From an uncultured Faecalibacterium sp. (GTDB lineage: Bacteria; Bacillota; Clostridia; Oscillospirales; Ruminococcaceae): a DNA stretch of 64,000 bases. The stretch covers positions 3,332 to 67,331 of the forward strand of contig CALESJ010000001.1 in NCBI GenBank assembly GCA_937907025.1. The letters run 5' to 3'. Made by a program: the position numbers and the translations under genes. The notes beneath the pieces were generated by a model. It did no database searches and had not been told where the DNA came from. It was given only the letters and a program-made list of their open reading frames with translations. Each line of letters opens with the position of its first letter. Position 1 is the stretch's first letter. Positions 26,074 to 35,257 of the stretch are shown here, piece after piece.

Positions 26074-27009
26074 TCAGTTCCCCTCCTTCGAAAGACGGAT
26101 CCGCGGGTCAATGACACCGTACAGGATGTCCACGACCAGCATGATGCCGATGTACATGGCGCTGTAAATAAAGCTCAGGCTGATGACTACGTTGTAGTCA
26201 TTGGACTGAATGGCGGTGACCAGCAGGCTGCCCACGCCGGGAATGGCAAAAATCTTTTCCACCACCAGGGAACCGGTCATCAGGTCTACCACCAGGGGCG
26301 CCAGCACCGTGATGATGGGGATGAGGGCATTGCGCAGAGCATGACGGAAGATCAACGCCGGGCCGGAAATGCCCTTGCTTTCGGCCAGCAGCATGTAGTC
26401 GCTGTCCAGCACTTCCAGCATCTCGCTGCGGGTGAACCGGGCGATGGATGCCATGGTGAACATGGAAAGGGAGATACTGGGCAAAATGCTGGAGCCGGTG
26501 ATATCGCTGGCACTGAACAGCATAGGGAACCACCGCAGGCGGAACCCAAAGGTGTAGGACAGGGCCAGGGCAAAGACGTAGGACGGCACCGAAACGCCGA
26601 TGACCGAGATGATGGTGGCCAGGGTATCCCAGACGGTGTCCCGCTTGAGGGCGGCGATGATGCCCAGCACCAGGCCCACCACGGCGCCCAGCAGCACCGC
26701 CATACCGCCGATCTGGATGGAAATGGGCAGCCGGGTCTGGATCAGCTGGCTGATGGGGGTATTTTTGGAAATGTTGTAGCTCACACCCAGGTCACCCCGC
26801 AGCATACCGCCCACATACTTGAAGAACTGCACGATGACCGGCTGGTCCAGGCCATACTTGGCGTACAGGGCCGCGCGCATGTCGTCGGTGAGCTTTTCAT
26901 CGTTAAAAGGCGAGCCGGGCATGAGTTTCATCAGGATGAACAGCACCAGCAAAATCGCCAGAAGGGTAAACAGCGAAGTCAGGATGCGCTTGAGGATGTA
27001 TTTCTTCAC
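26074..27009 (-). CDS. oppB: Oligopeptide ABC transporter permease OppB
   Basis: This 311-aa protein uses a GTG start at 27009 (VKKYILKRILTSLFTLLAIL) with AAGGAGGAA upstream; the longer frame is rejected. There are six membrane helices and the permease-domain EAA region (SDYMLLAESKGISGPALIFRHALRNALIPI), ending in the OppB-type VVDILYGVIDPRIRLSKEGN. With OppC it forms the membrane channel for peptide import. It overlaps oppC and is separated from oppA by an attenuator-like hairpin. Confidence 0.92.
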   Translation of the reverse strand: MKKYILKRILTSLFTLLAILLVLFILMKLMPGSPFNDEKLTDDMRAALYAKYGLDQPVIVQFFKYVGGMLRGDLGVSYNISKNTPISQLIQTRLPISIQIGGMAVLLGAVVGLVLGIIAALKRDTVWDTLATIISVIGVSVPSYVFALALSYTFGFRLRWFPMLFSASDITGSSILPSISLSMFTMASIARFTRSEMLEVLDSDYMLLAESKGISGPALIFRHALRNALIPIITVLAPLVVDLMTGSLVVEKIFAIPGVGSLLVTAIQSNDYNVVISLSFIYSAMYIGIMLVVDILYGVIDPRIRLSKEGN

Positions 27010-27085
27010 GGTGGGAGATTCCTCCTTCTTTTGGCAGGGGAGAGGGCGTTTCGCACAAACACGCCCTGTGGAAACCCTGCCAATC

Positions 27086-27125
27086 AAAAAAGCCGCGCAG
27101 CGTGCGGAACGCGACCACTGCGCGG
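27086..27125 (-). terminator. Attenuator-type terminator between oppA and oppB
   Basis: Minus-strand stem CCGCGCAG / CTGCGCGG (27093-27100, 27118-27125) followed by TTTTTT, inside the opp operon. It probably lowers permease mRNA relative to the abundant binding protein. Confidence 0.8.
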
Positions 27126-27139
27126 TCAGATTGCGGGTA

Positions 27140-28831
27140 TCAGCCGGCTTTCACGGCGTTCTTGTACACACGGTTGAGGGCCACGGGGTGGAACTCAATG
27201 CCGGTGACGTTGGGGTTGACCATCTCGGCGTTGCACTGGGTGTACAGCGGGTAGATGACAGCTTCGTCCAGAACGATCTTTTCGGCGTCATACATGGCGC
27301 TCCAACGGCCTTCGGGGTCGGTGCACAGGTCACCGGTGCTGCAGGATTCGATGATGGCATCGTAATCCGCATTGGACCACAGACCGTAGTTGTTGGAGTT
27401 GCCGGTGGTCCACATGCTCAGGTAGGTCATGGGATCAGCGTAGTCGGGGCCCCAGCGGGTCAGACCCAGCTGGAAGTTGCCGTTCTGCATATCTTCCACG
27501 CGCTGCTTCTTGGGTTCAATGACCAGATTGATGGTCATGCCGGGCAGGGTGGTTTCCAGCTGTTCCTTCACAACCTGGGCAACCTTCTGCGGCGCATCGT
27601 CGGAGTCAACGACCATATCAAAGGTGAAGCTGTCCACGCCCAGCTCCTGCTTGGCGGTTTCGTAGTAGCTCAGGGCCTTTTCGGGATCATAAGCGCAGGC
27701 GTCGGCATACTTGGTCTGGTCGGCGCTGAAGTCGCTGCCGTCCGGGCCGGTGGCGAACTGCGGCGGCACAGCGGTAAAGGTGGGAGTGCTGCCGTCCTTC
27801 AGAACATCACTGCAGATGGACTCACGGTCCAGGGCAAAGGTCATAGCCAGACGCAGGTTCTCGTTGGCCAGTTCAGGCACACCGGCAATGTTGGGGCTGA
27901 TGTACCACAGGTAACCGGCGCCGCGGCTCTCAAAGGCGGGATCGTCCTTGACCTGGTCGACCTGTTCGCCGTTGACCAGGGTGGTGTCCAGCGCACCGGT
28001 CTGGTAGCTCATCAAAGCCTGCTGGCTGTCCTGGATGACCTGGTAGTTCAGGCCGGACAGCTGCACCTTGTCGGCATCATAGTAGCTGTCGTTCTTTTCC
28101 AGGGAGAAAGCGGTGGCGGCGGGTTCGTAGCTGGTCAGCACGAAAGCACCGTTGGAAAGGGTGGTTTCAGGGCTGGTGGCGAAGGTATCGCCGCAGCTCT
28201 CATAGAATGCCTGGTTCACCGGATAGAAGGTGGGGAAGTACATCAGGCTCAGGAAGTAGCTCACAGGCACATTCAGCTGCACTTCCAGGGTCTTGTCGTC
28301 CACGGCCTTGACGCCCAGCTCGGAAACGTCCTTGGTGCCGGCGATGATGTCGGCGGCGTTGACGACCTGGCCGATGTCACTGAACATGTAGGAATATTCC
28401 GAAGCGGTGGCCGGGTCCACGGCACGCTGCCAGCCGAACACGAAGTCGTTGGCGGTGACGGGTTCCCCGTTGGACCAGTTGGCATCTTCCCGGATGTGGA
28501 AGGTGTAGGTCTTGCCGTCTTCGCTCACATCGTAGCTTTCGGCACAGGCGGGCACAGCAGCGCCTTCGGCGTCCATCTGCATCAGACCGTCGGTATAATC
28601 GGCGATGACCTCAAAGGAGGTGCCGTCGGTGGCGATCTGCGGGTCCAGGGATTCCACGGGCGTTTCCAGCATGACGTTCAGCGCCGAGGACGAAGTGCCT
28701 GTGGCGCTGGCGGCGGCTTCACCGGTGGCACCGGTGGTGGCCGCACTGCCACCCGATGCACCGCAGCCGGTGGCGGTCAATGCCATAGCAGCAGCCATGG
28801 CAGCAGCCAGCACGGATTTTGCGTTTTTCAT
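27140..28831 (-). CDS. oppA: Peptide ABC transporter substrate-binding lipoprotein OppA
   Basis: This 563-aa protein starts at 28831 (MKNAKSVLAAAMAAAMALTA), a lipoprotein signal with lipobox ALTATGC. A Gly/Ala/Ser/Thr linker precedes the SBP family 5 domain: SLDPQIATDG, KTYTFHIREDANWSNGEPVTANDFVFGWQR split over the usual signature, and a C-terminal YPLYTQ motif. It captures oligopeptides outside the membrane. The ATPase genes of the system are not in the window. Confidence 0.92.
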   Translation of the reverse strand: MKNAKSVLAAAMAAAMALTATGCGASGGSAATTGATGEAAASATGTSSSALNVMLETPVESLDPQIATDGTSFEVIADYTDGLMQMDAEGAAVPACAESYDVSEDGKTYTFHIREDANWSNGEPVTANDFVFGWQRAVDPATASEYSYMFSDIGQVVNAADIIAGTKDVSELGVKAVDDKTLEVQLNVPVSYFLSLMYFPTFYPVNQAFYESCGDTFATSPETTLSNGAFVLTSYEPAATAFSLEKNDSYYDADKVQLSGLNYQVIQDSQQALMSYQTGALDTTLVNGEQVDQVKDDPAFESRGAGYLWYISPNIAGVPELANENLRLAMTFALDRESICSDVLKDGSTPTFTAVPPQFATGPDGSDFSADQTKYADACAYDPEKALSYYETAKQELGVDSFTFDMVVDSDDAPQKVAQVVKEQLETTLPGMTINLVIEPKKQRVEDMQNGNFQLGLTRWGPDYADPMTYLSMWTTGNSNNYGLWSNADYDAIIESCSTGDLCTDPEGRWSAMYDAEKIVLDEAVIYPLYTQCNAEMVNPNVTGIEFHPVALNRVYKNAVKAG

Positions 28832-29378
28832 GTGTTCAAACCTTCCTCTCACATTCCCACCCCCACCGGTCTTTCGGCACGGCAAAAATGAGAAATAAAA
28901 ATAAAAAAGCACAAAGGCATAGCGGGGTCTTTTCCGTACGCCTTTGTACTTTAGGTGCCATTATAGTCCCCTTGTCCGGAAATGAAAAGACCTTTTCCCA
29001 TATTTTCTGCCAAACGGAACGTTTTTCTGTGAATTGAACAAACGACGGTAAAAATATACGGCCGAAATTCGCCAAAATTTCCAAAACATTTTCACAGACT
29101 GTGTTTGGTAGAAAAACAGCGACACACAAAAAGAACGGCACTTTTCAAAATGTGTATTCGAAAGAAATACACATAAAATTTTGTGTTTGCCGATGAAAGA
29201 GGAGAAAACAAAATTGATAACGTATTTTTATACCGGATATACGGGAAGCCGGACCTGCCGGAACCGTCTTTCCCGCAAGCGGCTGCGGGATTGACTTTCG
29301 GCAGAAAGCGGTGCCATAATAGAGAACGTTCGCGTCCGACCAGATTGGCATATTCTATAAAATATGGGGGCTTGTTTT
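28832..29378. other. oppA / YitT-like intergenic region
   Basis: This 547-bp AT-rich stretch has no gene. On the minus strand TATAAT (28960-28965) is followed almost at once by an intrinsic terminator (see separate entry), then the oppA ribosome site AGAGGAAGG. On the plus strand TTGACT (29291-29296), 18 nt, CATAAT (29315-29320) would serve the YitT-like gene. The part between (28970-29280) is A/T-rich with no recognised element. Confidence 0.55.
28900..28948 (-). terminator. Leader terminator between the oppA promoter and gene
   Basis: Minus-strand stem ACAAAGGCGTA / TATGCCTTTGT (11 bp, one G-U), followed by GCTTTTTTATTTTTATTT. It lies some 10 nt after the predicted start site and about 70 nt before oppA, so it would end most transcripts unless antiterminated. 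Confidence 0.75.
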
Positions 29379-30071
29379 GTGGATAACAACAGAAGTATGG
29401 GGCACCTGCCGCTTTTCCGCGGGGAGCTTGCCCTGGTCATTGCGGTACTCATCAATTCCTTTGGCGTGGTGCTGATGCTCTATTCCGGTGCGGGCATCTC
29501 CGCCATCTCCAGCGTGCCGTATGCTTTCTCGGAAGTGCTGCCTTTCTTTACCCTGGGCACCTGGACCTATCTGTTCCAGGCGTTGCTGGTGTTCAGCCTG
29601 ATGGTGCTGCGCCGTCGGTTTGTGGTGTCTTATCTGTTCAGCTTTGTGGTGGGATTTGTGTTCGGCGAACTGCTGGATGTACATGAGTTCTGGATCGGTA
29701 TTCTGCCCGCGGCCATCCCGCTCCGGGTGCTGTACTTCGCGGTCAGCTACCTGCTGATCTGCATCGGCATTGCCTTGTCCAACCGCTGCGGCTTGCCCAT
29801 CATCCCCACCGACCTCTTCCCGCGGGAATTGTCCCAGATCACCGGCATCGGCTATCCCAAAGTGAAGATTTCCTTTGATGCCATCTGCCTGCTGGTTACG
29901 GCGGGCATGACCTTCTTTTTCCTGGGGCATGTGGAGGGCCTGGGCATCGGTACGGTGCTGGCGGCCCTGACCATGGGCAAGACCATTGGCGTCATCGGCA
30001 GCTGGATGGACCGCCACTTTACCTTTGCCACCGGCCTGCATCTGCAAAAGGCAGGCCAGGCGGCGAAGTAG
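29379..30071 (+). CDS. YitT/YczE-like integral membrane protein
   Basis: About 230 residues and five to six membrane segments. GTG at 29379 (VDNNRSMGHLPLFRG) is preferred since GGGGG is spaced 8 nt upstream; ATG at 29364 is the alternative and has no ribosome site. The pattern of hydrophobic helices with SNRCGLPIIPTDLFPRELS between helices resembles the YczE/YyaS/YitT family of membrane proteins of unknown transport role. It is followed 44 bp later by an AEC transporter on the same strand. Confidence 0.75.
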   Translation: MDNNRSMGHLPLFRGELALVIAVLINSFGVVLMLYSGAGISAISSVPYAFSEVLPFFTLGTWTYLFQALLVFSLMVLRRRFVVSYLFSFVVGFVFGELLDVHEFWIGILPAAIPLRVLYFAVSYLLICIGIALSNRCGLPIIPTDLFPRELSQITGIGYPKVKISFDAICLLVTAGMTFFFLGHVEGLGIGTVLAALTMGKTIGVIGSWMDRHFTFATGLHLQKAGQAAK

Positions 30072-30114
30072 TTCGTCCCTGCCGTATGCGTAGAAAAGCA
30101 AAGAAAGGAATACC

Positions 30115-31044
30115 ATGGAAATTTTTCAAACGCTGCTGGAACAGATCGGTCTGTTCGTTATTTATATTGTCATCGGCATCCTTCTGGTCAAGACCAGGGT
30201 GCTGAACCGGGATACCCTGGAAACCATCTCCCGCTTTGTCATCAAACTGGCCATGCCCGTTATGATTTTTATCAACACGGTGGATGGGGTGGACCGGCAA
30301 TCCCTGATCCAGTCTTTCCCGGTGCTGATCCTGGCGGTGGCCTTTTATGCCTGCACCTTTGTTCTGGCCAAACTGCTGGTCCGGGCGTTCCGCTTGCAGG
30401 GGGACCGTGCCCAGGTGTACCGGGCTCTGTCCATGTTCGGCAATATCGGGTTTATGGGGATCCCCATCGTGTCCAGCATCTTCCCGGACCGTGGCATGCT
30501 GTACATTTCGGTTTTTACCATCGTGGACCAGATGGTCCTTTGGACCCTGGGCGTTAAGCTGACCTCGCCCGGCGGAAAGGGCAAGTTTGACCCCAAAAAG
30601 ATGGTCAACCCCTGCACCGTGGCGGTGGTGCTGGCGGTGGTCCTGGTGGTGACCGGGATTCCTCTGCCCTCCCTGCTGGACACGGCGCTGCAAAAGACCG
30701 GCGCTACCGCCACCCCGCTGGCCATGATCTACCTGGGCGGTGTGTTCGCCTGCATGGACATCCGGAAGTATCTCAAAGTCAAGGAATTTTACGGCATTGT
30801 CGCCGTGAAGATGGTGGTATTTCCCATTCTGTTCTACCTTGTCACCGGTCTGTTCCCGCTGGAGGAAAGCATCCATCTCACCGTGGCCATGCTGCCGGCC
30901 ATGCCCGCCATGTCTTCCATCGTCATGATGGCCCGGGCCTCCGGTTCGGAAGGGGACTATGCCATGGGCGGTATCTTTGTCACTACGGTTTGCTCCATTC
31001 TCACCATTCCCGCCACCGTCTGGGTCATCCAGATGCTTCTGTGA
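30115..31044 (+). CDS. AEC (auxin efflux carrier) family transporter
   Basis: This 309-aa protein has about ten membrane segments, start at 30115 with AAAGGAA upstream. Features include the N-terminal VIYIVIGILLVKTRVLNRDTLETISRFVIKLAMPV in the family layout and the conserved NIGFMGIPIV crossing. Bacterial AEC members transport malate, malonate or other organic acids; the substrate here is unknown. A strong bidirectional terminator follows. Confidence 0.88.
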   Translation: MEIFQTLLEQIGLFVIYIVIGILLVKTRVLNRDTLETISRFVIKLAMPVMIFINTVDGVDRQSLIQSFPVLILAVAFYACTFVLAKLLVRAFRLQGDRAQVYRALSMFGNIGFMGIPIVSSIFPDRGMLYISVFTIVDQMVLWTLGVKLTSPGGKGKFDPKKMVNPCTVAVVLAVVLVVTGIPLPSLLDTALQKTGATATPLAMIYLGGVFACMDIRKYLKVKEFYGIVAVKMVVFPILFYLVTGLFPLEESIHLTVAMLPAMPAMSSIVMMARASGSEGDYAMGGIFVTTVCSILTIPATVWVIQMLL

Positions 31045-31056
31045 ACGCATAGCAAT

Positions 31057-31097
31057 CAAAAAGAACCCCCGCTGCCATATGCAGCGGGGGTTCTTCA
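31057..31097. terminator. Bidirectional terminator between the AEC and DUF1846 genes
   Basis: A perfect 15-bp stem AAGAACCCCCGCTGC (31061-31075) and complement (31081-31095) with loop CATAT, flanked by A-runs and T-rich sequence. Confidence 0.9.
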
Positions 31098-31108
31098 AAT
31101 AAATGGCC

Positions 31109-32602
31109 TTACTTCTTGTGATACTTGCGGTCCTCTTCCTCGTAAAGCGGCGCACAGGTCAGGTACATACCCAGCTTGTTCAGCGTATCCGAGTCCACAC
31201 TGGACAGAATGACGGTGGAGTGCATATCGCAGCCCTTGAGCTGGGGCAGCTGCTTGAGAGCTGCCGCGGCGTCCTTGTTCTCCGCCACGGAGCTGGACAG
31301 AGCAATCAGGATCTCGTCGGTGTGCAGGCGGGGATTCTTGTTGCCCAGATAGGTGGTTTTGAGCATCTGGATGGGTTCGATGGCCTTGGCGGAAACCAGG
31401 TCCACCTCCTGGTCGATACCCGCCAGGTGCTTCAGGGCGTTGAGCAGGGCCGAGGACGCCGCACCCAGCAGCGGGCCGGTCTTGCCGGTAACGATGGTGC
31501 CGTCCGCCAGCTCAATGGCGGCAGCGGGCAGGCCGCCGGTGCTTTCGGAGCGGGCCTGGGCCGCCTGTTCCACCGCGCGGGTGCCGGCGGTGATGCCCGC
31601 CTGGTTCAGCAGCAGTTCCAGCTTGAACCGTTCCTCCTCCTTGACGGGGACGCCGATTTTCTGCTGGCACAGGCACTTGAGGTACCGGCGCTGGATCTCC
31701 TTGAGGGAGGCTTCCCGGCAGACCTCATCGTCCACAATGCAGTTGCCCGCCATGTTCACGCCCATATCGGTGGGGGACTGGTAGGGGCTCTTGCCGGCAA
31801 TGAGCTCAAAAATGGCATGCACCACCGGGAAAATCTCAATATCCCGGTTGTAGTTCACCGCCGTTTCGCCGTAGGCTTCTAAATGGAACGGGTCGATCAT
31901 ATTCACGTCGTTCAGGTCGGCGGTGGCGGCCTCGTAGGCCAGGTTGACGGGGTGCTTCAGCGGCAGGTTCCAGATGGGGAAGGTTTCGAACTTGGCGTAG
32001 CCGGCCTTCACGCCGCGCTTGTACTCATGGTACAGCTGGGACAGGCACACGGCCATCTTGCCGCTGCCGGGGCCGGGGGCGGTGATCACCACCAGGGGAC
32101 GCTCGGTTTCGATATATTCGTTTTTGCCGTAGCCTTCGTCGCTGACAATGCGGGCCACGTCGTTGGGGTACCCCATGATCTTGTAATGGCGGAAGGTACG
32201 GATGCCCAGACCGTTCAGCCGGCGCTCGAAAGCTTCCACCTCGGGATGGGCCGTGTACATGGTCACGCAGACGCTGCCCACAAACAGCCCCACGCCCTGG
32301 AACGCATCGATCAGGCGCAGCACGTCCATATCATAAGTGATGCCGTAGTCCCCGCGCATCTTGTTGCTGATAATATCTTCGGCACTGATGACAACAACGA
32401 TCTCGGCCTGGTCTTTCAGCTGCAGCAGCATCTGCAGCTTGGAATCCGGCTGAAAGCCCGGCAGCACACGGGATGCGTGATAATCATCAAACAGTTTGCC
32501 GCCGAACTCCAGATAGAGCTTGTTGTCAAACTGGGCAATTCGCTCCCGGATATGCTCGGACTGCATGGAGAGATATTTGTCGTTGTCAAAACCAATCTTC
32601 AT
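31109..32602 (-). CDS. DUF1846 domain protein
   Basis: This 497-aa protein begins MKIGFDNDKYLSMQSEHIRERI, the invariant start of the DUF1846 family of Firmicutes. It contains a P-loop-like GPGSGKMAVCLSQLYHEYKRG and HPVNLAYEAATADLNDVNMIDPFHL. Structures of the family show a ligand-binding two-domain protein, but the biochemical role is not settled. Monocistronic, convergent with the AEC transporter. Confidence 0.9.
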   Translation of the reverse strand: MKIGFDNDKYLSMQSEHIRERIAQFDNKLYLEFGGKLFDDYHASRVLPGFQPDSKLQMLLQLKDQAEIVVVISAEDIISNKMRGDYGITYDMDVLRLIDAFQGVGLFVGSVCVTMYTAHPEVEAFERRLNGLGIRTFRHYKIMGYPNDVARIVSDEGYGKNEYIETERPLVVITAPGPGSGKMAVCLSQLYHEYKRGVKAGYAKFETFPIWNLPLKHPVNLAYEAATADLNDVNMIDPFHLEAYGETAVNYNRDIEIFPVVHAIFELIAGKSPYQSPTDMGVNMAGNCIVDDEVCREASLKEIQRRYLKCLCQQKIGVPVKEEERFKLELLLNQAGITAGTRAVEQAAQARSESTGGLPAAAIELADGTIVTGKTGPLLGAASSALLNALKHLAGIDQEVDLVSAKAIEPIQMLKTTYLGNKNPRLHTDEILIALSSSVAENKDAAAALKQLPQLKGCDMHSTVILSSVDSDTLNKLGMYLTCAPLYEEEDRKYHKK

Positions 32603-32763
32603 CTATGATCCCTTTCCTGTTCTTTCGTCAGCCCCGGCGGGGCCGCGTTACACCACATGTACCCAGTGTACCACACCGCAGGGGCGGGGGCAATCGCCGG
32701 AAAGCAGATACAGCAAAAAAATAACGGTTTTCTCCGTAATACAGAGAAAACCGCCGCAGTATT

Positions 32764-33342
32764 TTACACTTTCTGGCCGTTTTTGGCTTTGCAGATCAGC
32801 TGGGTCATGGTGCCCATGGGGCAGTAAACGCACCAGCTGCGGGGCTTGAACAGCACCATGGTGATGAGCCCCAGCACCGTGGAGGTGAGCATGACACTGT
32901 AAAAACCAAAGGCAAACTGTGCCACACCGGGGCTGAACAGGGTGCCGTGGTAAGCCCAGTTCCAGGGCAGCTTGAAAACCCACAGCAGGGTGACCACCTG
33001 CTTCAGGTCCTGGGCACCGGCAAACACCAGGTAGGTGGTCCACAGCATCACAAAGAACATGGCAAAGAAAAAGACCAGGAACCCGTACCGGAAAGCCTTG
33101 CTCTTCATCCAGCGGGGCATATCCTTTTTGCGGGAAAGCCCGAACCGGCCGCCCAGCAGCCGGAACAGCTGCCCGCGGCCGCAGTACCGGTTGCAATAGC
33201 CCTTGGTGCCGCCCACAATGGCGAACAGCAGGGGAAAGGCAAAGCACAAAAGTCCCAGCCAGGCAAACAGAATGTTGAAGAAACCCAGCAGCAGATAAAC
33301 GGTGGTGGCGATCCACAGATAATCGTACCAGTGCTTTTTCAT
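32764..33342 (-). CDS. NapH-like 4Fe-4S-associated membrane protein
   Basis: This 192-aa protein starts at 33342 (MKKHWYDYLWIATTVYLL) with GGGAGG upstream. It has four to five membrane segments and Cys motifs GYCNRYCGRGQLF and WCVYCPMGTM, as in NapH/CcoG-type iron-sulfur membrane proteins (quinol-side electron transfer). The start overlaps the ferredoxin gene stop by 4 bp (ATGA), so the two probably form an electron-transfer pair. The terminal electron acceptor is unknown. Confidence 0.8.
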   Translation of the reverse strand: MKKHWYDYLWIATTVYLLLGFFNILFAWLGLLCFAFPLLFAIVGGTKGYCNRYCGRGQLFRLLGGRFGLSRKKDMPRWMKSKAFRYGFLVFFFAMFFVMLWTTYLVFAGAQDLKQVVTLLWVFKLPWNWAYHGTLFSPGVAQFAFGFYSVMLTSTVLGLITMVLFKPRSWCVYCPMGTMTQLICKAKNGQKV

Positions 33343-33548
33343 GCGCCCACCTCCCGAAGTTCGATGATGCTGGCGGGGCATTCGGCGGCACATTTGCCGC
33401 AGCCTACGCATTTGTCCTGGTTGACGCGGGCCGTAATGCCCCGCACGATCTCGATGGCCTGCATCGGGCAGACCTTCACGCAGCTGCCGCAGGCCACGCA
33501 GGATGCCGCGTCCACCTGGGCTTTGCGCCGTTTTGTCTGTGCTTTCAT
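33339..33548 (-). CDS. 2[4Fe-4S] ferredoxin
   Basis: This 69-aa protein starts at 33548 (MKAQTKRRKAQVDAA) with GGGAGG. Two cluster motifs CxxCxxCxxxCP are visible: CVACGSCVKVCP and CVGCGKCAAECP. A basic N-terminal tail precedes them. It is translationally coupled to the NapH-like membrane protein and probably passes electrons to or from it. Confidence 0.9.
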   Translation of the reverse strand: MKAQTKRRKAQVDAASCVACGSCVKVCPMQAIEIVRGITARVNQDKCVGCGKCAAECPASIIELREVGA

Positions 33549-33654
33549 CGTATACCTCCCAATTTCCAATAGGCCCAGTATACCGCGGCGAGGGTCCGTC
33601 TTTCTGTGATGAGGTCACGAAGGGGAAAGGGGCGTTGGCCGGAGGGGACTTTCC

Positions 33655-33683
33655 TTGATTTTTGCGGTTTAAAGTGTTACCAT
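33655..33683 (+). promoter_or_regulatory. larA-like gene promoter
   Basis: TTGATT (33655-33660), 17-nt spacer, TACCAT (33678-33683), 64 nt before the ATG. Confidence 0.5.
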
Positions 33684-33746
33684 CATGAGTGTACGAACCA
33701 TCCGGGCACAGCCCCCGGATACCCTGAAGACAGAAGGCGAAACGAT

Positions 33747-35045
33747 ATGGAAAGTATGAAGTACAGTGATACCACGTTTGCCGTGCCGCTGGACCCCCGG
33801 CAGGTGGTGGCGGAAGTCCACGCCAACAAGGTGGATTTTCCCAAGCGGACGGTGCGGGAGCACATTGAATATGCTCTGGACCACCCCATCGGTGCCGGTC
33901 CCATTGAGGAAGCGGTCCAGCCCGGGGAAACGGTGTGTATTCTCATTTCGGATACCACCCGCCGCTGGCAGCAGCCCAGCACCTATCTGCCGGTCCTGGT
34001 GGAACGGCTCAACCGGGCAGGAATCCCCGATAAGGATATCCTGATCCTCTGCGCCACCGGCACCCACCGCAAGCAGACGGAGGAAGAGCACATTTCCCTG
34101 GTGGGGGAGGACCTCTACCGCCGTATCCGCTTCCTGGACCACCAGTGTGACGACAAGGAACACCTGACCTATGTGGGCACCACCAGCCGGGGAACGCCGG
34201 TGTGGCTGAACAGCTACGCCATGGCCTGTGATAAGATCATTCTCACCGGCGGTGTGGTGTACCACTTCCTGGCCGGGTTCGGCGGCGGCCGGAAATCCAT
34301 CGTCCCAGGCATCGCAGGCCGGGAAACCATCAACACCAACCACAACAATGCCCTGAACAAAGGCCTGGGCAGCGGTTCCAATCCCCGGGTCTGCAACGGC
34401 AATATGCAGGCGGACAACCCCTTCCACAGCGACCTGATGGAGTGTGCCGCCTTTGCCAAGCCCGCCTATCTGCTCAACGTTATTGTGGACGATGACTACC
34501 AGATCGTGGGCGCTTTTGCCGGTGACTGGCGGGAAGCCCATGCGGCCGCGGCCAAGGCGGTGGAACAGCTGGACGGCGTGCCCATTCCTCATCGTGCCCC
34601 GCTGGTGATCGCCAGCGCAGGCGGCTACCCCAAGGACATCAACCTGTATCAGACCTCCAAGACCCTTTCCAATGCCCTGGCGGCGGTGGCGCCCGGCGGC
34701 ACCATGATCCTGCTGTCCCAGTGCCGGGAGGGCTTCGGTGACCCCGACTGCGAAAAGCAGATCTGCGGCTATGACACCATGGAAGCCCGGGAAAAGGACT
34801 TGCGGGCGAACTTTTCCATCGGCGGATTTGTGGGCTTCCTTTTTGCCGAAACGGCGGAGAACTATCACATGATCCTGGTCACGGATATCCCCGGCGAACG
34901 CTTTGCGCACACCAAGATTCAGGTGGCCCGGAATCTGGACGATGCCCTGGCCTTGGCTGCACAGCAAAACGGCGGCAGCCTGGACGGCGTGGAAACGGTC
35001 CTGATGCCCCACGGCGGCAGCACCTTCCCACTGCCCCAGGCATGA
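33747..35045 (+). CDS. larA: LarA-family (nickel-pincer) racemase
   Basis: This 432-aa protein starts at 33747 (MESMKYSDTTFAVPLDP) with AAGGCG upstream. LarA landmarks: SDTTRRWQQ, the catalytic-His loop CATGTHRKQTEEEH, DHQCDD, GGVVYHFLAGFGGGRKSIVPGIAG (pincer-binding Lys region) and ASAGGYPKDINLYQT. LarA-type enzymes racemise lactate or other 2-hydroxyacids with a nickel-pincer nucleotide made by LarB/C/E, none of which is here. Substrate may be lactate or another hydroxyacid. Confidence 0.85.
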   Translation: MESMKYSDTTFAVPLDPRQVVAEVHANKVDFPKRTVREHIEYALDHPIGAGPIEEAVQPGETVCILISDTTRRWQQPSTYLPVLVERLNRAGIPDKDILILCATGTHRKQTEEEHISLVGEDLYRRIRFLDHQCDDKEHLTYVGTTSRGTPVWLNSYAMACDKIILTGGVVYHFLAGFGGGRKSIVPGIAGRETINTNHNNALNKGLGSGSNPRVCNGNMQADNPFHSDLMECAAFAKPAYLLNVIVDDDYQIVGAFAGDWREAHAAAAKAVEQLDGVPIPHRAPLVIASAGGYPKDINLYQTSKTLSNALAAVAPGGTMILLSQCREGFGDPDCEKQICGYDTMEAREKDLRANFSIGGFVGFLFAETAENYHMILVTDIPGERFAHTKIQVARNLDDALALAAQQNGGSLDGVETVLMPHGGSTFPLPQA

Positions 35046-35257
35046 TTTGCCCCTTATTACAAAGCAGGCGTCCCCGGTGCGTCCGAGGGCGCTTTGTTTG
35101 TTTCGGCAGACCGGAGCGGTAAGGGACATGCGGTTTTGCGGTGCTTCGTCGCTTTTGACAGTTTTTAAAAAATATTTACCTAAATTTTTACTTGACATTG
35201 GCTTGCTTTTTGTCTTATCCTTTATCATAGCGTCCACTGTGGGAAAGGATGAGAAAA

